This document shows, in pieces, positions 54,839 to 64,000 of a stretch of DNA of 64,000 nucleotides. Position numbers and translations under genes: made by a program. Each line of letters opens with the position of its first letter. The first letter of the stretch is position 1. The DNA is from Adiantum capillus-veneris (lineage: Eukaryota; Streptophyta; Polypodiopsida; Polypodiales; Pteridaceae). Where the stretch lies: assembly GCA_014529385.2 (NCBI GenBank), contig CM043952.1, forward strand, positions 65,436,370 through 65,500,369, read 5' to 3'. The notes beneath the pieces were generated by a model. That model worked only from the letters and a program-made list of their open reading frames with translations, did no database searches and was not told the origin of the DNA.

Positions 54839-55110
54839 GGATCTGCATATGATAAGGAGGATGACGCTAAACGAGTTGATCAAAGAAGCTCTTTATCTAG
54901 TGGGGATAACTGTGAGGCATACAAAGAAAAGGACATAAAGAGTCAAGGAGATGACACATCCTCTCAGCACAGTGTTTCACAGATAAGTGAGTCCATTGCC
55001 AAGCCAACGGCACCTATTGATCAAGAAAAGCTTATCGACGACTTGGTCAAGAGGTTGATGCCTCTTGTAAGGTCTGATTCGGGAGAGCCAAAGTGGTGTG
55101 AAATTGAGAG
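54839..55110 (+). pseudogene. Element F gag linker (shifted frames)
   Basis: Between the capsid and the 469-codon frame a Ser/Asp/Glu-rich linker is readable (DTSSQHSVSQISESIAKP, EKLIDDLVKRLMPLVRS) in another frame. It joins the next frame near 55110. Confidence 0.45.
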
Positions 55111-55113
55111 AAA

Positions 55114-56523
55114 ATGGACGAACCATACGAGGAGTTCTATTATAGCATGGAAAATGCTAGGGAGAGGTATGTACAACCTGTTCCAGAAGCACCTACTCCA
55201 CCTAGATACATTACGGGGAATGCGCCAGGACCACAAGGAGTTTTAAGGCCACAGCTTGTCTTAGGACAACAACCTCCACTGCCATGTGCTAGAATGCCGG
55301 TAGACATGAGATACATGCCAATGATGGAAGCATCAAATAAACCAACGCCAGTACCAACTACAATGTGGTATAGCAACCAAAGTGAGTACTACCCTTCGGA
55401 GCAACAAAATGTGAGAGAAACACATGAACCAGAGACAGATTGTCACAAACGTCGTGACAACCACTTGGTCAAACAATGTCCTCATACAGAGATCACTGAA
55501 GTAAATTCCTATTGTCTTGAGTGTGGCATCACTCACTTGATCCCCGATTGCCCGAAAAACCCAAACCAAATCAAGAAAATCACGACAAACGTATTAGGGA
55601 TTGTTCAGCACCCTAGTAGCTCAGAAAATGAAAATGTTGTACCAGTTCAAGTGGTTACGAGAGCACAAGCTCAAAAGAAAGCTGATAAGAATCCAAAGAC
55701 AAAGATAACGAAAAGTGACACGAGTCCAAAGACAGATGATGGACCAAAGACAGACTCACCTAGTCCAAAAACCAAGAGCAAACGAAATAGTTGGAAAGCT
55801 AGAAAGACTAGGATGGAAGCACGCAGGGAACGAGAGCAAAAATCCCTAGCTGAAAAGCTTACCGAAGCTCAGGAGAAGATAAAACAACATGAGGAAAAGG
55901 AGGAACCTTCTCTTACACAGATGGTTAAACCTCTGGAAGAACCATCCACGGATGAGAAACCGAGAAGTGCTAGTTTGGGAGAATCTGTGTTGGCAGAGAA
56001 GGTTAATGAGACATTAGATGCGCTCTTGAAAGCCTATGACGTGAGGCTCAAAAACAACCAAATCCAAGAACACAGGTGGATGACATATCCCTATACGGAA
56101 CTAGAAAAGCAAAGGTATGAAATGTGCCATAAAATGATTCAAACAGCCCAAGCTTTACTAGAACCACCAGGTGCAAAACCTGAGGATGTGATCTGTGTCA
56201 TGCCTACACAAGTAATCCCACCAAACCAGGAACTAAAAGAGCCAGATTCTAGTCATGAGCACAGACCAAACCTCAAAGACCCAGCATTAGAACCAAGGAT
56301 AGTACTGAATACCACGGATAACTCTTCCGAGGGATTTCACCAAGCTATACCTGAGGATTGTAGAGAGATAGATTATTTTGACGAATTGTGGAAACAAGAC
56401 AGAGAGGCCAACGAAGCCGATGACCTAAGAAGACGAGTAGACAAGACTGGTGATGAACGAGGAGTGTTTCTACCACCAATAGAGGAATTTGAGACTGGAT
56501 CTCAAATGAATCTAGACGTGTAA
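55114..56523 (+). CDS. Element F gag C-terminal, zinc knuckles
   Basis: 469 codons. The N-terminal part is Pro/Tyr-rich (EEFYYSMENARERYVQPVP). At about residues 110-150 come two Cys/His clusters: CHKRRDNHLVKQC and CLECGITHLIPDC, the second close to the CCHC knuckle spacing (C-X2-C-X3-H-X4-C). Residues 190-290 are Lys/Ser/Glu-rich with SPKTK repeats and a charged helix (ARREREQKSLAEKLTEAQEK). The rest is acidic. This fits the nucleocapsid and spacer of a long Tat/Athila-type gag. It ends TAA, and the same frame continues from 56557 to 56772, so the stop may be a lesion. Confidence 0.7.
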   Translation: MDEPYEEFYYSMENARERYVQPVPEAPTPPRYITGNAPGPQGVLRPQLVLGQQPPLPCARMPVDMRYMPMMEASNKPTPVPTTMWYSNQSEYYPSEQQNVRETHEPETDCHKRRDNHLVKQCPHTEITEVNSYCLECGITHLIPDCPKNPNQIKKITTNVLGIVQHPSSSENENVVPVQVVTRAQAQKKADKNPKTKITKSDTSPKTDDGPKTDSPSPKTKSKRNSWKARKTRMEARREREQKSLAEKLTEAQEKIKQHEEKEEPSLTQMVKPLEEPSTDEKPRSASLGESVLAEKVNETLDALLKAYDVRLKNNQIQEHRWMTYPYTELEKQRYEMCHKMIQTAQALLEPPGAKPEDVICVMPTQVIPPNQELKEPDSSHEHRPNLKDPALEPRIVLNTTDNSSEGFHQAIPEDCREIDYFDELWKQDREANEADDLRRRVDKTGDERGVFLPPIEEFETGSQMNLDV

Positions 56524-56756
56524 TCGTATTGGGGCGAGAAAGGATCTGTACAATCTATGGATAGTCAACCCCATTCGCTAAGAACACTACCGTCCTACAT
56601 GGGAGAGTACGAAACCAAGTCAGATGTGGTTGCATTCCCATCACAGAGACTGTCTCCCAACAAGGCCATTGATTCAAAGGGGCTAGTAGATACTCTATCT
56701 ACCCCAGTCACCTGTACAATAATGTTAGCCGAGTTGCTCAGAATAAGACCAAACAT

Positions 56757-57629
56757 GTGGGTAAATGTCTAGAGAAATTTGGTGTAAAAACCCCAATGAC
56801 TCAAATCCAGGAAGTTATCAAAGAGCTTGAAATGCCTCAACTAAATACTAGGCAAGTGCCATTAAACAAGGTAGGCGAGTATTACCAAGGAGAAGAGGGA
56901 AACACCACCCTTCCTGTGGAATTCAATAATGTAAAAACCATGGCAATCCTTGACAGTGGAGCTGGTGTGGCCATTGCAACCAAAGAGGTCTGGAAAAAAT
57001 GGGGAAAACCTGCCTTGATATGCACACGAATGACCCTGCAGCTTGCAGACGGACACAAGGAAAAGCCCCTAGGACTGCTAGAAAAAGTACTTGTTACTTC
57101 TTGTGGCATTGAATATGAACACACTTTTGTTGTTGTTGACTCTGGCAAGAAGAACAACTATGACATCATTCTTGGAAGACCATTCATGCGACAATTGAAA
57201 ATGGTCCAAGATTGGGGTTATGACCATATATACACGAGACATATGGAAACCATAACAAAGATAAACTTGAGGGACCATAGCTATAGGGATGTGACGAGAA
57301 CACCGGTTGAGGAGTTTGATTCCGCCACAGTAGCAGGATCAGAACTTCCAGCTTGGTTAGGTAAGCATAAAGACCTGTGGATGTGTGGAGCTTCACAATG
57401 TGGTAGCTTGAAACGTGAGGAATGTATCCTAGAGCGGGTTATAGAGGATAGGGACTATATCCCAGAACCATTTCCTGAAGAAGAGTTAGAGCCTTTTGGA
57501 TGGGAACACATCTTGGCTACTCTAGACGTGTGCGCCGTGGAGGATGCTCCCACAACAAAGTTTTGTGATGAAAATGGCTATGATGTCGTTCCTTATTTTG
57601 CAGTGAGTGTAATCCAGGAAAACGAATAG
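56757..57629 (+). CDS. Element F aspartic protease
   Basis: 290 codons. The retropepsin core is FNNVKTMAILDSGAGVAIAT (catalytic D-S-G, about residues 63-70), then MTLQLADGHKEKPLGLLEKV, VTSCGIEYEHTFVVVD, and the flap-side closing YDIILGRPFMRQLKMV (I-L-G-R-P-F). The C-terminal 130 residues are acidic with W-x-x-P-type words and no RT-like motif. In autonomous gypsy elements RT follows here; instead the frame ends at TAG 57627-57629. It overlaps the previous frame by a few codons. It would cleave the gag precursor. Whether the protein is still expressed is unknown. Confidence 0.8.
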   Translation: MGKCLEKFGVKTPMTQIQEVIKELEMPQLNTRQVPLNKVGEYYQGEEGNTTLPVEFNNVKTMAILDSGAGVAIATKEVWKKWGKPALICTRMTLQLADGHKEKPLGLLEKVLVTSCGIEYEHTFVVVDSGKKNNYDIILGRPFMRQLKMVQDWGYDHIYTRHMETITKINLRDHSYRDVTRTPVEEFDSATVAGSELPAWLGKHKDLWMCGASQCGSLKREECILERVIEDRDYIPEPFPEEELEPFGWEHILATLDVCAVEDAPTTKFCDENGYDVVPYFAVSVIQENE

Positions 57630-57800
57630 AACCAGACATCAACAAGCTCGCGACATAAGGAGCAAACAAAGAAATGTGGAGAATCAAAAAAAGAAGAAGA
57701 CGACGAGTTCTATGACTCTGTAGAACACTTCGAGCTTCAAGAAGATCAACGACTCGGGAATCAATGTCATCGCTACATGAATAAAGTGCATCAAAAGTGG

Positions 57801-58056
57801 ATTCCAAAGTCCTCGGTGAAGACACAGCCACCACAAGCATCCTCATACATGGCTCCTAATAAGGATGCAAAGACTCAGCTAGGAGGAATACGACTAGAGC
57901 AAAGAGCTAACAATGCTCTAATCAATGGATTCCAAAGTCCTCGGTGAAGACACAGCCACCACAAGCATCCTCATAAGTGGCTCCTAATAAGGATGCAAAG
58001 ACTCAGCTAGGAGGAATACGACCAGAGCAAAGAGCTAACAATGCTCTAATCAATGG
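57801..58056 (+). repeat. 128-bp tandem duplication
   Basis: attccaaagtcctcggtgaa starts at 57801 and 57929. The copies are nearly identical (two or three differences), so the event is recent. 128 is not a multiple of 3. Confidence 0.95.
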
Positions 58057-58760
58057 GCTAGAAAAGTCCTCCAAGAAACTACCACCCACGAGCAAACAAA
58101 CAGTAACTTTCCACTACCAGCCAAAAAATCAAGGGAAAGTACAAGAAGTCAACCTTGCTAAGGATAGTAGCGATAGTGATGAATCTTACGAAATCCCCTA
58201 TCATCAACTCAGGCCATCACTATCACCAACCCCTTCAACAACAACCATGACAGGTCAAAAAAACAAGACAATAAGTCAAAGCCAAAAAGCTCGACAAATC
58301 TGGATACCAAAAAGCCAGATCGGCGAAAAATAGATATGGATCAAGAAGACAAAGATCTCTAATGACAAATCACAAGATCCAACACCAAAACAAAAACAAG
58401 GAAAGCGTGCACGAACGGATAACAATATCACAAAGTCGTAAGCTTTCACAACTCAGGTTTGGGCTCCAAAGAAGTTGATTCAAGCACAAAAAATTTAGGA
58501 ATTCATTTGGATTCCAAAACAACCACAGTATCAACTTTCAAAGCCTAAATCCCGTCCCCAACCAAGCATACAAGGGCTCAAGCAAAGACCACTGTTGACT
58601 CACACAACAAAAAGGTGGATCCCAAAGAAGTCTCTTCAATCACAAACGAAGCACGGGCAAGTATGGGTTCCCAAACGAGAGCCAGCAACAAAACAGCCAA
58701 TAAACGCAAAAGGTACAGGAAAACGATGAAACTTCACGAAGTATGTCTCAGCAGCCACTA
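57977..58760 (+). pseudogene. Element F tail region with W-x-P-K repeats
   Basis: Frames following the protease are Lys/Gln/Ser/Thr-rich and repeatedly encode Trp-x-Pro-Lys: WIPKSS (57799), WIPKSQ (58301), WAPKK (near 58460), WIPKQ (58508), WIPKKS (58616), WVPKRE (58664). Stops (58331-58333 and others) break the frame. There is no enzymatic domain. Possibly a decayed adaptor or nucleic-acid-binding tail. The WVPK word is also known from linker regions of plant retroelement gag proteins, as I recall. Confidence 0.4.
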
Positions 58761-60068
58761 CAACAGCCGAAGAACTTGTCACAAAGCAGTGTCAACATGC
58801 AACCGACAAGTCATACAAGTCAGAGTCAAGTAGCTACGCCACAAAATGAGTGAGGTGTTAGTCCCAAAGCTTCAAGTAATATTCTATGTGGTCTAAGAGT
58901 CTTAGCTATTCTAGGTACTGCTCAAGCTGGAAGAGTTGAGCATATTTACGTTGTGTCGCTCATGCTGGTATAGGTGAGCAAAAGAGTCGAAGTCTAAGTA
59001 CTTAGGTCTGGTGAAGTGAAGGAGAAGGTCCAAAAGACACTCACGTACTGAGCACAGTGAGATACGAGTGGAGAAACTTCTACATCGAAAACCCTTCTTG
59101 GAAAGGGGGAAGCTATTGAGACATCTTTTGATGTCACATGTGCTACATTTATTCCTCGAAACGCCCATCATCTCCTTCTTTCACATTGCATGCTTTTGTT
59201 GAAAAATTTCTCATATGCATGTAGAGTGTCCCATAATTGGCACTTGCATCAGGCACTCTTTCCGTGTTTCACCCAAGCACTCACCTTTCATGAACATGTG
59301 GGTAAAAGCACACTTTGGTGGTACAAAAAGGAGTGTCCTTGACAATACCCTTGACAAATCTTTGAGCTACAATTTCTACAAGTCACATGGAAAACTACCT
59401 ATCATATTGTATATCACTGGATAGATATTTGAAAGAATAATCTAAAAATACAAGGTCCGACAAGTTTTGACCTAAACTACAAAAAATTTACCAGTCCCCA
59501 CTTTTTCATTGGTACAATTGAAATGGGTCCTTTTTTTGTACCACCAAAGCATGCTTTCACCCATGTACTTCACGTTCAACTGCTCAACTCCAATAAGAGC
59601 GTATACCAAAGGCATTTTTTTCCCACCAGGTTTTTTTCCTTTGGTCATCCAGGTTTTAGACCCTAATCTAAAGACACCTATCACCATCCTCTTGTACATA
59701 TTCCTTCTACATCAACAATAAGGAAATGCTACTCAAATCAATTGCAAATGAATTGGAGCACCAATTTCATATCATAGCATACTTCTCCTCAATGGCGAGT
59801 CGAAGAATGGCCTACAATGACAAAGCTGCAGACAACACTAACAACATGATTGCACAGGAACAAAGAAGTCCCCAATGAAGAAGAGCAGACATAAACGTAA
59901 TCAGAGGATCTCAAAAGATGAATGGTTATGATGATAGATGTCCGCTCTAATGGATCATAGTTCTTGTTGTGGTTCGACAAAGTTACAAGCATTGCATCAG
60001 ATGAAGCCAAAATGACAACAAAGACCACATCGCCATCGACAATCAGGTCATGTCGGGGACGACATGAA
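58761..60068 (+). other. Element F non-coding 3' region
   Basis: No coding domain. Holds an inverted pair: acatgtgggtaaaagcac with ctttggtggtacaaaaa (59294-59331) against its complement (59531-59567, complement reads acatgggtgaaagcatgc with tttggtggtacaaaaa). Confidence 0.6.
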
Positions 60069-60083
60069 CGTGGAAGGGGGGTG
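60069..60083 (+). other. Element F polypurine tract
   Basis: cgtggaaggggggtg lies immediately before the 3' LTR start. Confidence 0.75.
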
Positions 60084-61081
60084 TGTTGACCGCCGGGTCA
60101 ACAACACAACATAACTCAAGTTTCATACCAAAGTCTTATCTTTTGCGAGTTATAAAATGATACGGATTATGACTATAAACGTCATTTGTAATGAGTAGTT
60201 ATTCTAGTTTCAGAAGCCGGGGTGCAATGGCACTTCCAGATTGTAAATACAAAGCCATTTGACCCTTTCAACCCCATTTTTGGTTAAACCTAAGGTAGCC
60301 TTAGTATATAAGGTACCTAGATCATTTTGTAAAGGAGACTTTTATCATAATCAAAACTTTACGCTGCGGTCTACTATGTGTGAGAGAGAAAGAGAGTGAG
60401 CGTGAGCTTCATCCTCTTGCTACGCCCGGCTCGCTCAACACATTGGAGATCCGACTGCACCATTGTTGTAGGCTCGAGGAGAGCTACGCGACAACGCCAA
60501 GCATTCCACGCGAGACGAAGCGCACACGTCGATGCATCTACGAGCTATTTATGGCCGTAAGTGTATCAAACGACGCATCTACGAGCTATTTATGGCCGTA
60601 AGTGTATCAAACGATGTCTGTTTTCTGCTTGCTAGTAGTCTATAGAATCGTGGCGACATAAGCTACGCATAGGTGCTCATAAATTTTAGTTTCGGGCACT
60701 TTCAAAATTCTGCTCTGTCATCCTACGCGTTTTCTGCAGATGGGTTTAGAGTGAGGGTTTTGAGTGTAGAAGCTTAGGGACAGGTGTATCCTAGTGAGGG
60801 AATGGTGTTCCTTAAGTTTCGTACGAATCTGGCATGATTAGGTGAGTTACCTTCCGTATGTGTGTATGTGTCTAGGTGGTGTAGTTGAGAGCAGTGAGGT
60901 TCTTGATTGTGGTTTAGTTGGCCTTCCAGAGTGTTGTATGTGTAGGATGGTCTCAGCCTGACAAGCTAAAGAGATTTCCTCCGTGTGCCTATCGTGTCAT
61001 TTGTGTCCTCGATTGACATTATGTTGATCTAGGTAGTGTTTGCATGCACTTCATGGGTGTGTGAGTCGCTCCCCTCCAACA
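60084..61081 (+). repeat. Element F 3' LTR
   Basis: 998 bp. It differs from the 5' LTR by about 4% and by a 41-bp tandem duplication (cgcatctacgagctatttat unit, about 60532-60613). It keeps the half-palindrome catcctacgcgt (60719-60730). Confidence 0.94.
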
Positions 61082-61086
61082 TCAAG

Positions 61087-61727
61087 TCATGTAATGGTCT
61101 CGCTATTTGGGAGAATTTGGCTATGAAACGTCTATAGTATTCACACATACCAATAAAGCTTTGTAGCTCATTTAGATTCCTTGGATTAGGCCATCCTTTT
61201 ATTACCTCAAGCTTGGTTGGATCCATAAGGATACCATCTTGAGAGATAATATGACCTAAGTATTGAATCCCTTGGAGGAAAAATTCACTCTTCTTTTGGT
61301 TAATTAAAAGTTTATACTCCCTCATAGCTTGAAAAACTACCTGGAGGTGTTTCTTATGCTCCTCCAAAGATTTGGAGTAGATGATAATGTCGTCGAAGAA
61401 CACTCCACCAGTGAACTTGCGGTAGGGTCTAAAGATTTTTTCCATTAGGCAGTTGAATGTGGCTGGAGCATTTGTCAAACCAAAAGGCATGACAAGATAT
61501 TCATAAAAACCAAACATTGTACGGAACGTGGTCTTTACGATTTCTTCATTCACTATCCTTATTTGATGATAGCCACTTTTAAGGTCAATCGTACTAAAGT
61601 AGGTTGAACCTTGTAGCTTATCAAATAGATCTTCTACCCATGGTACGAGAAATCTGTTTTTGATAGTGATACGATTTAGTGCTCGATATTCCACACACAT
61701 GCGATATGTGCCATCTTTCTTTTGCAC
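61087..61727 (-). pseudogene. Element E reverse transcriptase
   Basis: Reads KKDGTYRMCVEYRALNRIT, STIDLKSGYHQIRI, FGFYEYLVMPFGLTNAPATF, then VFFDDIIIYS (catalytic F-F-D-D), LINQKKSEFF with LGHIIS, and ELQSFIGMCEYYRRFIAKFS, all standard Ty3/gypsy RT blocks over about 213 codons without a stop. The frame is cut at 61086 by element F, where the sequence ARPLHDLM meets the target duplication. The RNase H continuation lies beyond F at 50235. Confidence 0.92.
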
Positions 61728-61857
61728 TAAAAGGACTGGTGAACCAAAGGGAGAGGAGCTAGCCTTACCATCCCCTTGTCTACCAGCTCAAGCACTTGCC
61801 TCATGCTTGAGAAACTCCATAAGGAGGTTTATTAGGCGGTGAGCTCCCAAGTAGAAT

Positions 61858-62384
61858 CTATATCCTATGGTCATCAACCCCTCGTTTTGGAGGTAACTCC
61901 ATAGGGATGTCATCGATAAATACATCTTGGAATCTATTTAGAAAATGAGACAAGTCTAATTCTTCTTGATTCCTATCACTTTGTTTTGTTAAAACATTAG
62001 CATCCTTTAGAGACTCTTTGACAAAAATCAAGTACGAGGAAACCGAGCTTTTCATTGACTTATCAAAAGCACGTGAATTTACAAGTGGTATAGTACGATC
62101 GGATTCATTAGCATCCTCTTTTCCCTGTAGGTGAAGTAGATTCTCTTTTCAAGGAACTTCATGTTGGCAGCCATGCGATTGAACCATGGTGCCCCTAGGA
62201 TAACATCCTCATGTTGGAGAGGAGAGATAAAAAAGTCTTCTTTGTCAACATAGCTTTGGACATGAAGCCTCAACTTCCCAATCAAAGGAGTAACGGAGGC
62301 TTGCTGTCCCTTGAAAGCCCCATCGGCAGTTATAGTATCTCCCATCTCAAAAGCTTGTATGCCCAGCTTTGTGGCCAACTCCAT
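61858..62384 (-). pseudogene. Element E protease C-terminal part and linker
   Basis: 62079-62384 reads ELATKLGIQAFEMG, FKGQQASVTPLIGKLRLHVQ, and EDVILGAPWFNRM. This is the second half of a gypsy aspartic protease (D-V-I-L-G-x-P-W). 61858-62055 is the linker to RT (ELPPKRGVDDHRI). The first half, with the active site, lies right of the MITE at 63200 and has FDPDSTHNYIS, where D-S-G is altered. Confidence 0.8.
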
Positions 62385-63200
62385 TAGGAAAATATTGGAC
62401 TTCTTTGGGGCCTTGTAAGGTTTGGGATTAAGTTTCTAATTGGTAGGGGGTTAAGGGGACATAAAAAACCTCTTAGTGGTTTTGAGCTAAAATATGTCAG
62501 TTTTCAAAAGAAACTAACTAGTGGGGTCTTTGGCCCATATTTAATAGGCCTTGGTAGATGGACCATTGGTTAATTGGAGGGGAAGGTTCAAGTTGTTTAA
62601 TGGGTAAAAGAGCAAGGCTCCATATGATGTGGGGGTGCAATCTTGACCATTGGATCTTGCACAAGATCAAGGGTAGAGGTTGAAAGGCGCCATTTGAAGT
62701 GGGAGCTCAATCTCGGCCTTTGAATCTCAATCAAGATCAAGGGAGGAGGTGAAAAGGCACAATTTGAAGAGAGGGGAGCCCATCCTAGCCACTAGATCTC
62801 ACTCAAGATGAAGGGTGGAGGTTGAAAGGCGCCTTTTGATGATATCCATTGGATGAAAAAAGGATCTAATGGTTGAGATTGAAGCCCCCCCCCCCCCCCC
62901 CCCCCCCCTTTTCCCCCTCTCCAAATTCAAATTACATTGTACCATCATGTCATCTTCACTTTTCCAACTGTCACCTCACTGTCACACCCCCTTTTCCAGG
63001 TTTTAAAGGCTTGTAAGAGCATGGTATTCTCCTCTAAAAGGTTGTTTTGACCTAGGAAAACCAAGGGAAAGAGGGGACAAACTATGACACACCTAGCTCT
63101 TCCTAGTTGTAGAGTGTGTCCACCACCCTCTTCCTATTGGCTGGCCTCTAATTAACCTTAATCCCAAAGGGCCCCTAGAGGGTTCATATTTCTCCTAATG
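62385..63200. mobile_element. MITE-like element of about 0.8 kb inside element E protease
   Basis: The ends are inverted: left cattaggaaaatatt, ggggcct and tttgggattaag against the complement of the right, cattaggagaaatat, ggggccc and tttgggattaag. It splits the protease frame between THNYIS and ELATKLG. The interior has three 70-73-bp repeats (62637-62850, each with caagatcaaggg and aggttgaaaggcgcc) and a C24 run. There is no transposase. Target duplication is ambiguous (atgg possible). Confidence 0.7.
62885..62908. repeat. C24 run
   Basis: Twenty-four consecutive C followed by ttttccccc. Confidence 0.97.
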
Positions 63201-64000
63201 CCATTGATATGTAGTTGTGAGTAGAGTCAGGATCAAATAGGATGAAAGCATCATGCTCCCTCACCTTTACCCAAGCATATAAAAGGGATGATCCTTTACA
63301 ATGAGCATCCTCTTTTGGAGCTTCGACCGTGGAAGCTCTAGGAGTCTCATTGCGGGCATTTCTTTTGGGGCAAGAACGATAGCCATATCCTTGCTCCCCA
63401 CACTTAAATCATTTGTGATCTTTGCAAAAGCCTCTAGCTCTTCAGGAGAAAGTTTGTTTTTTACCTTTGTAAACTCCTTTCTCCTTGGTTTTGTTGTTGT
63501 TGTTGTTGGAATTGCCTTGGGAAGAACTTTGAGCATTGTTCTTCCCCGTTGCATTATTTTGATCTTTGTTTTTCCATGGGCTTGGCATTCCTTTTAGCCC
63601 CTTGTTGGAAATTGATACGAGATGCAACCATAGTGTGGTGGATGACTTTGGTGATAGAACCAGGTTGTTGGGAGTTGACATACTCAGTGATTTCTTCAAA
63701 TAATCTTGCACAAAATTGTTGCTTTTGCTCACAACGAAGTCTATCTTTTGAAAGTGTGTAGCTTTAAGATGTAAATTCCAAAACTTGTCTACATATTTTT
63801 GGATAGACTCATTGGAAAACTCTACCATTCGGTGAGCACTTTATCTTTGGCATCACTTGCAAGGAATTGCTTCATGATGGAAACTCGTAGAGTTTTCCAT
63901 GTCTTTGGAGCTTTGTCGTTTCCACAAAAGCTAGCCCACCATTGGTGAGTAGATTTTTGAAAGTGCATAGCTACATGATGTAGCTTGGAGGATTCAGTGA
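63201..64000 (-). pseudogene. Element E gag C-terminus, zinc knuckle and protease start
   Basis: Gag is readable as VEFSNESIQKYVDKFWNLHL, then a basic Asn-rich segment (GNSNNNNNKTKEKG) and, after a shift, the knuckle region: stop-Phe-Lys-Cys-Gly-Glu-Gln-Gly-Tyr-Gly-Tyr-Arg-Ser-Cys. The first Cys codon is now TGA and the His is Tyr, so two of four zinc ligands are lost. The protease start reads AFILFDPDSTHNYIS. Gag continues beyond the window. Confidence 0.75.

Larger units (their letters stand above)
50241..61081 (+). mobile_element. Large non-autonomous gypsy-type LTR element F
   Basis: LTRs at 50241-51197 and 60084-61081 start TGTTGACC and end CCAACG/CCAACA. They are flanked by the 5-bp duplication tcaag (50236-50240 and 61082-61086) inside element E. 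Primer site at 51199-51216 matches tRNA-Asp; polypurine tract at 60069-60083. Between them lie a 2.7 kb leader with palindromes, a gag-like region and an aspartic protease, then a 2.4 kb tail. No RT, RNase H or integrase is seen in any frame, so it must be mobilised by another element. The tRNA-Asp primer suggests the Athila/Tat branch. LTRs differ by about 4% by eye plus a 41-bp duplication. Confidence 0.92.
47950..64000 (-). mobile_element. Gypsy chromovirus E, decayed, split by element F and a MITE
   Basis: Reading right to left the order is gag and zinc knuckle (63267-63828), protease (62079-62384), RT (61087-61727), then after element F, RNase H (49650-50235), zinc finger (49392-49592), integrase (48584-49356) and chromodomain (48296-48562). 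The purine tract ggactatgatttcaag/agagag lies near 47950-47975. Gag continues past the window edge. Stops and frameshifts are frequent. Two substitutions replaced both finger cysteines with Tyr. Confidence 0.9.

Overview
This is a nuclear genomic window from a land plant. It is dominated by LTR retrotransposons and microsatellites, with no intact single-copy host gene that I can recognise. Evidence for a plant: Ty1/copia polyproteins with initiator-Met primer sites, a Ty3/gypsy chromovirus carrying a chromodomain, a second gypsy-type element with a tRNA-Asp primer site, and very dense (GA)n, (GT)n and (TC)n arrays. The species cannot be read from the sequence; a non-angiosperm land plant is possible but unproven.

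Layout. 0-2.4 kb holds a decayed transposase-like gene with an internal 0.3 kb tandem duplication. 2.6-3.9 kb holds a TATA-bearing broken gene: a proline-rich start, a coiled coil, and a C-terminal histone H3/CENH3-like fold. 4.1-4.4 kb is a foldback element. 4.5-9.3 kb (minus) carries remains of unrecognised intron-containing genes, one of which has a paralogue at 40.5-41.4 kb. 11.1-15.4 kb (minus) is a decayed copia element. 17.3-17.9 kb is a fragment of a gypsy chromovirus. 18-31 kb has no clear genes and is packed with microsatellites, local tandem duplications, a diverged 0.3 kb tandem repeat (28.5-29.9 kb) and one isolated LTR with a primer site (26.05-26.63 kb).

Nested copia pair. Element A (31405-40181, minus, 5-bp duplication cactc) is an internally deleted element with 227-bp LTRs. 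Younger element B (33712-38897, duplication caact, 279-bp LTRs) lies inside it. B has a full gag-protease-integrase-RT-RNase H frame broken by a single amber codon. A truncated relative of A (element C) lies at 45.5-47.3 kb.

40.2-45.3 kb holds the paralogue gene, a lysine-rich minus-strand relic, a G30/(GA)n tract, a tRNA-like promoter and a 34-nt segment that folds exactly as group II intron domain V. That last item is probably organelle-derived DNA.

47.9-64 kb is a decayed gypsy chromovirus (element E, minus) split at 50240 by element F (50241-61081, plus, duplication tcaag). F is a large gypsy-type non-autonomous element: a tRNA-Asp primer site, a 2.7 kb leader, a gag-like region and an aspartic protease, but no reverse transcriptase or integrase. 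Its leader holds seven perfect copies of a 24-bp palindrome in diverged repeats, and the LTRs carry a 12-bp half-site of the same palindrome. E is also interrupted by a roughly 0.8 kb terminal-inverted-repeat element at 62.4-63.2 kb. LTR divergence by eye orders the insertions: A before B, and E before F.
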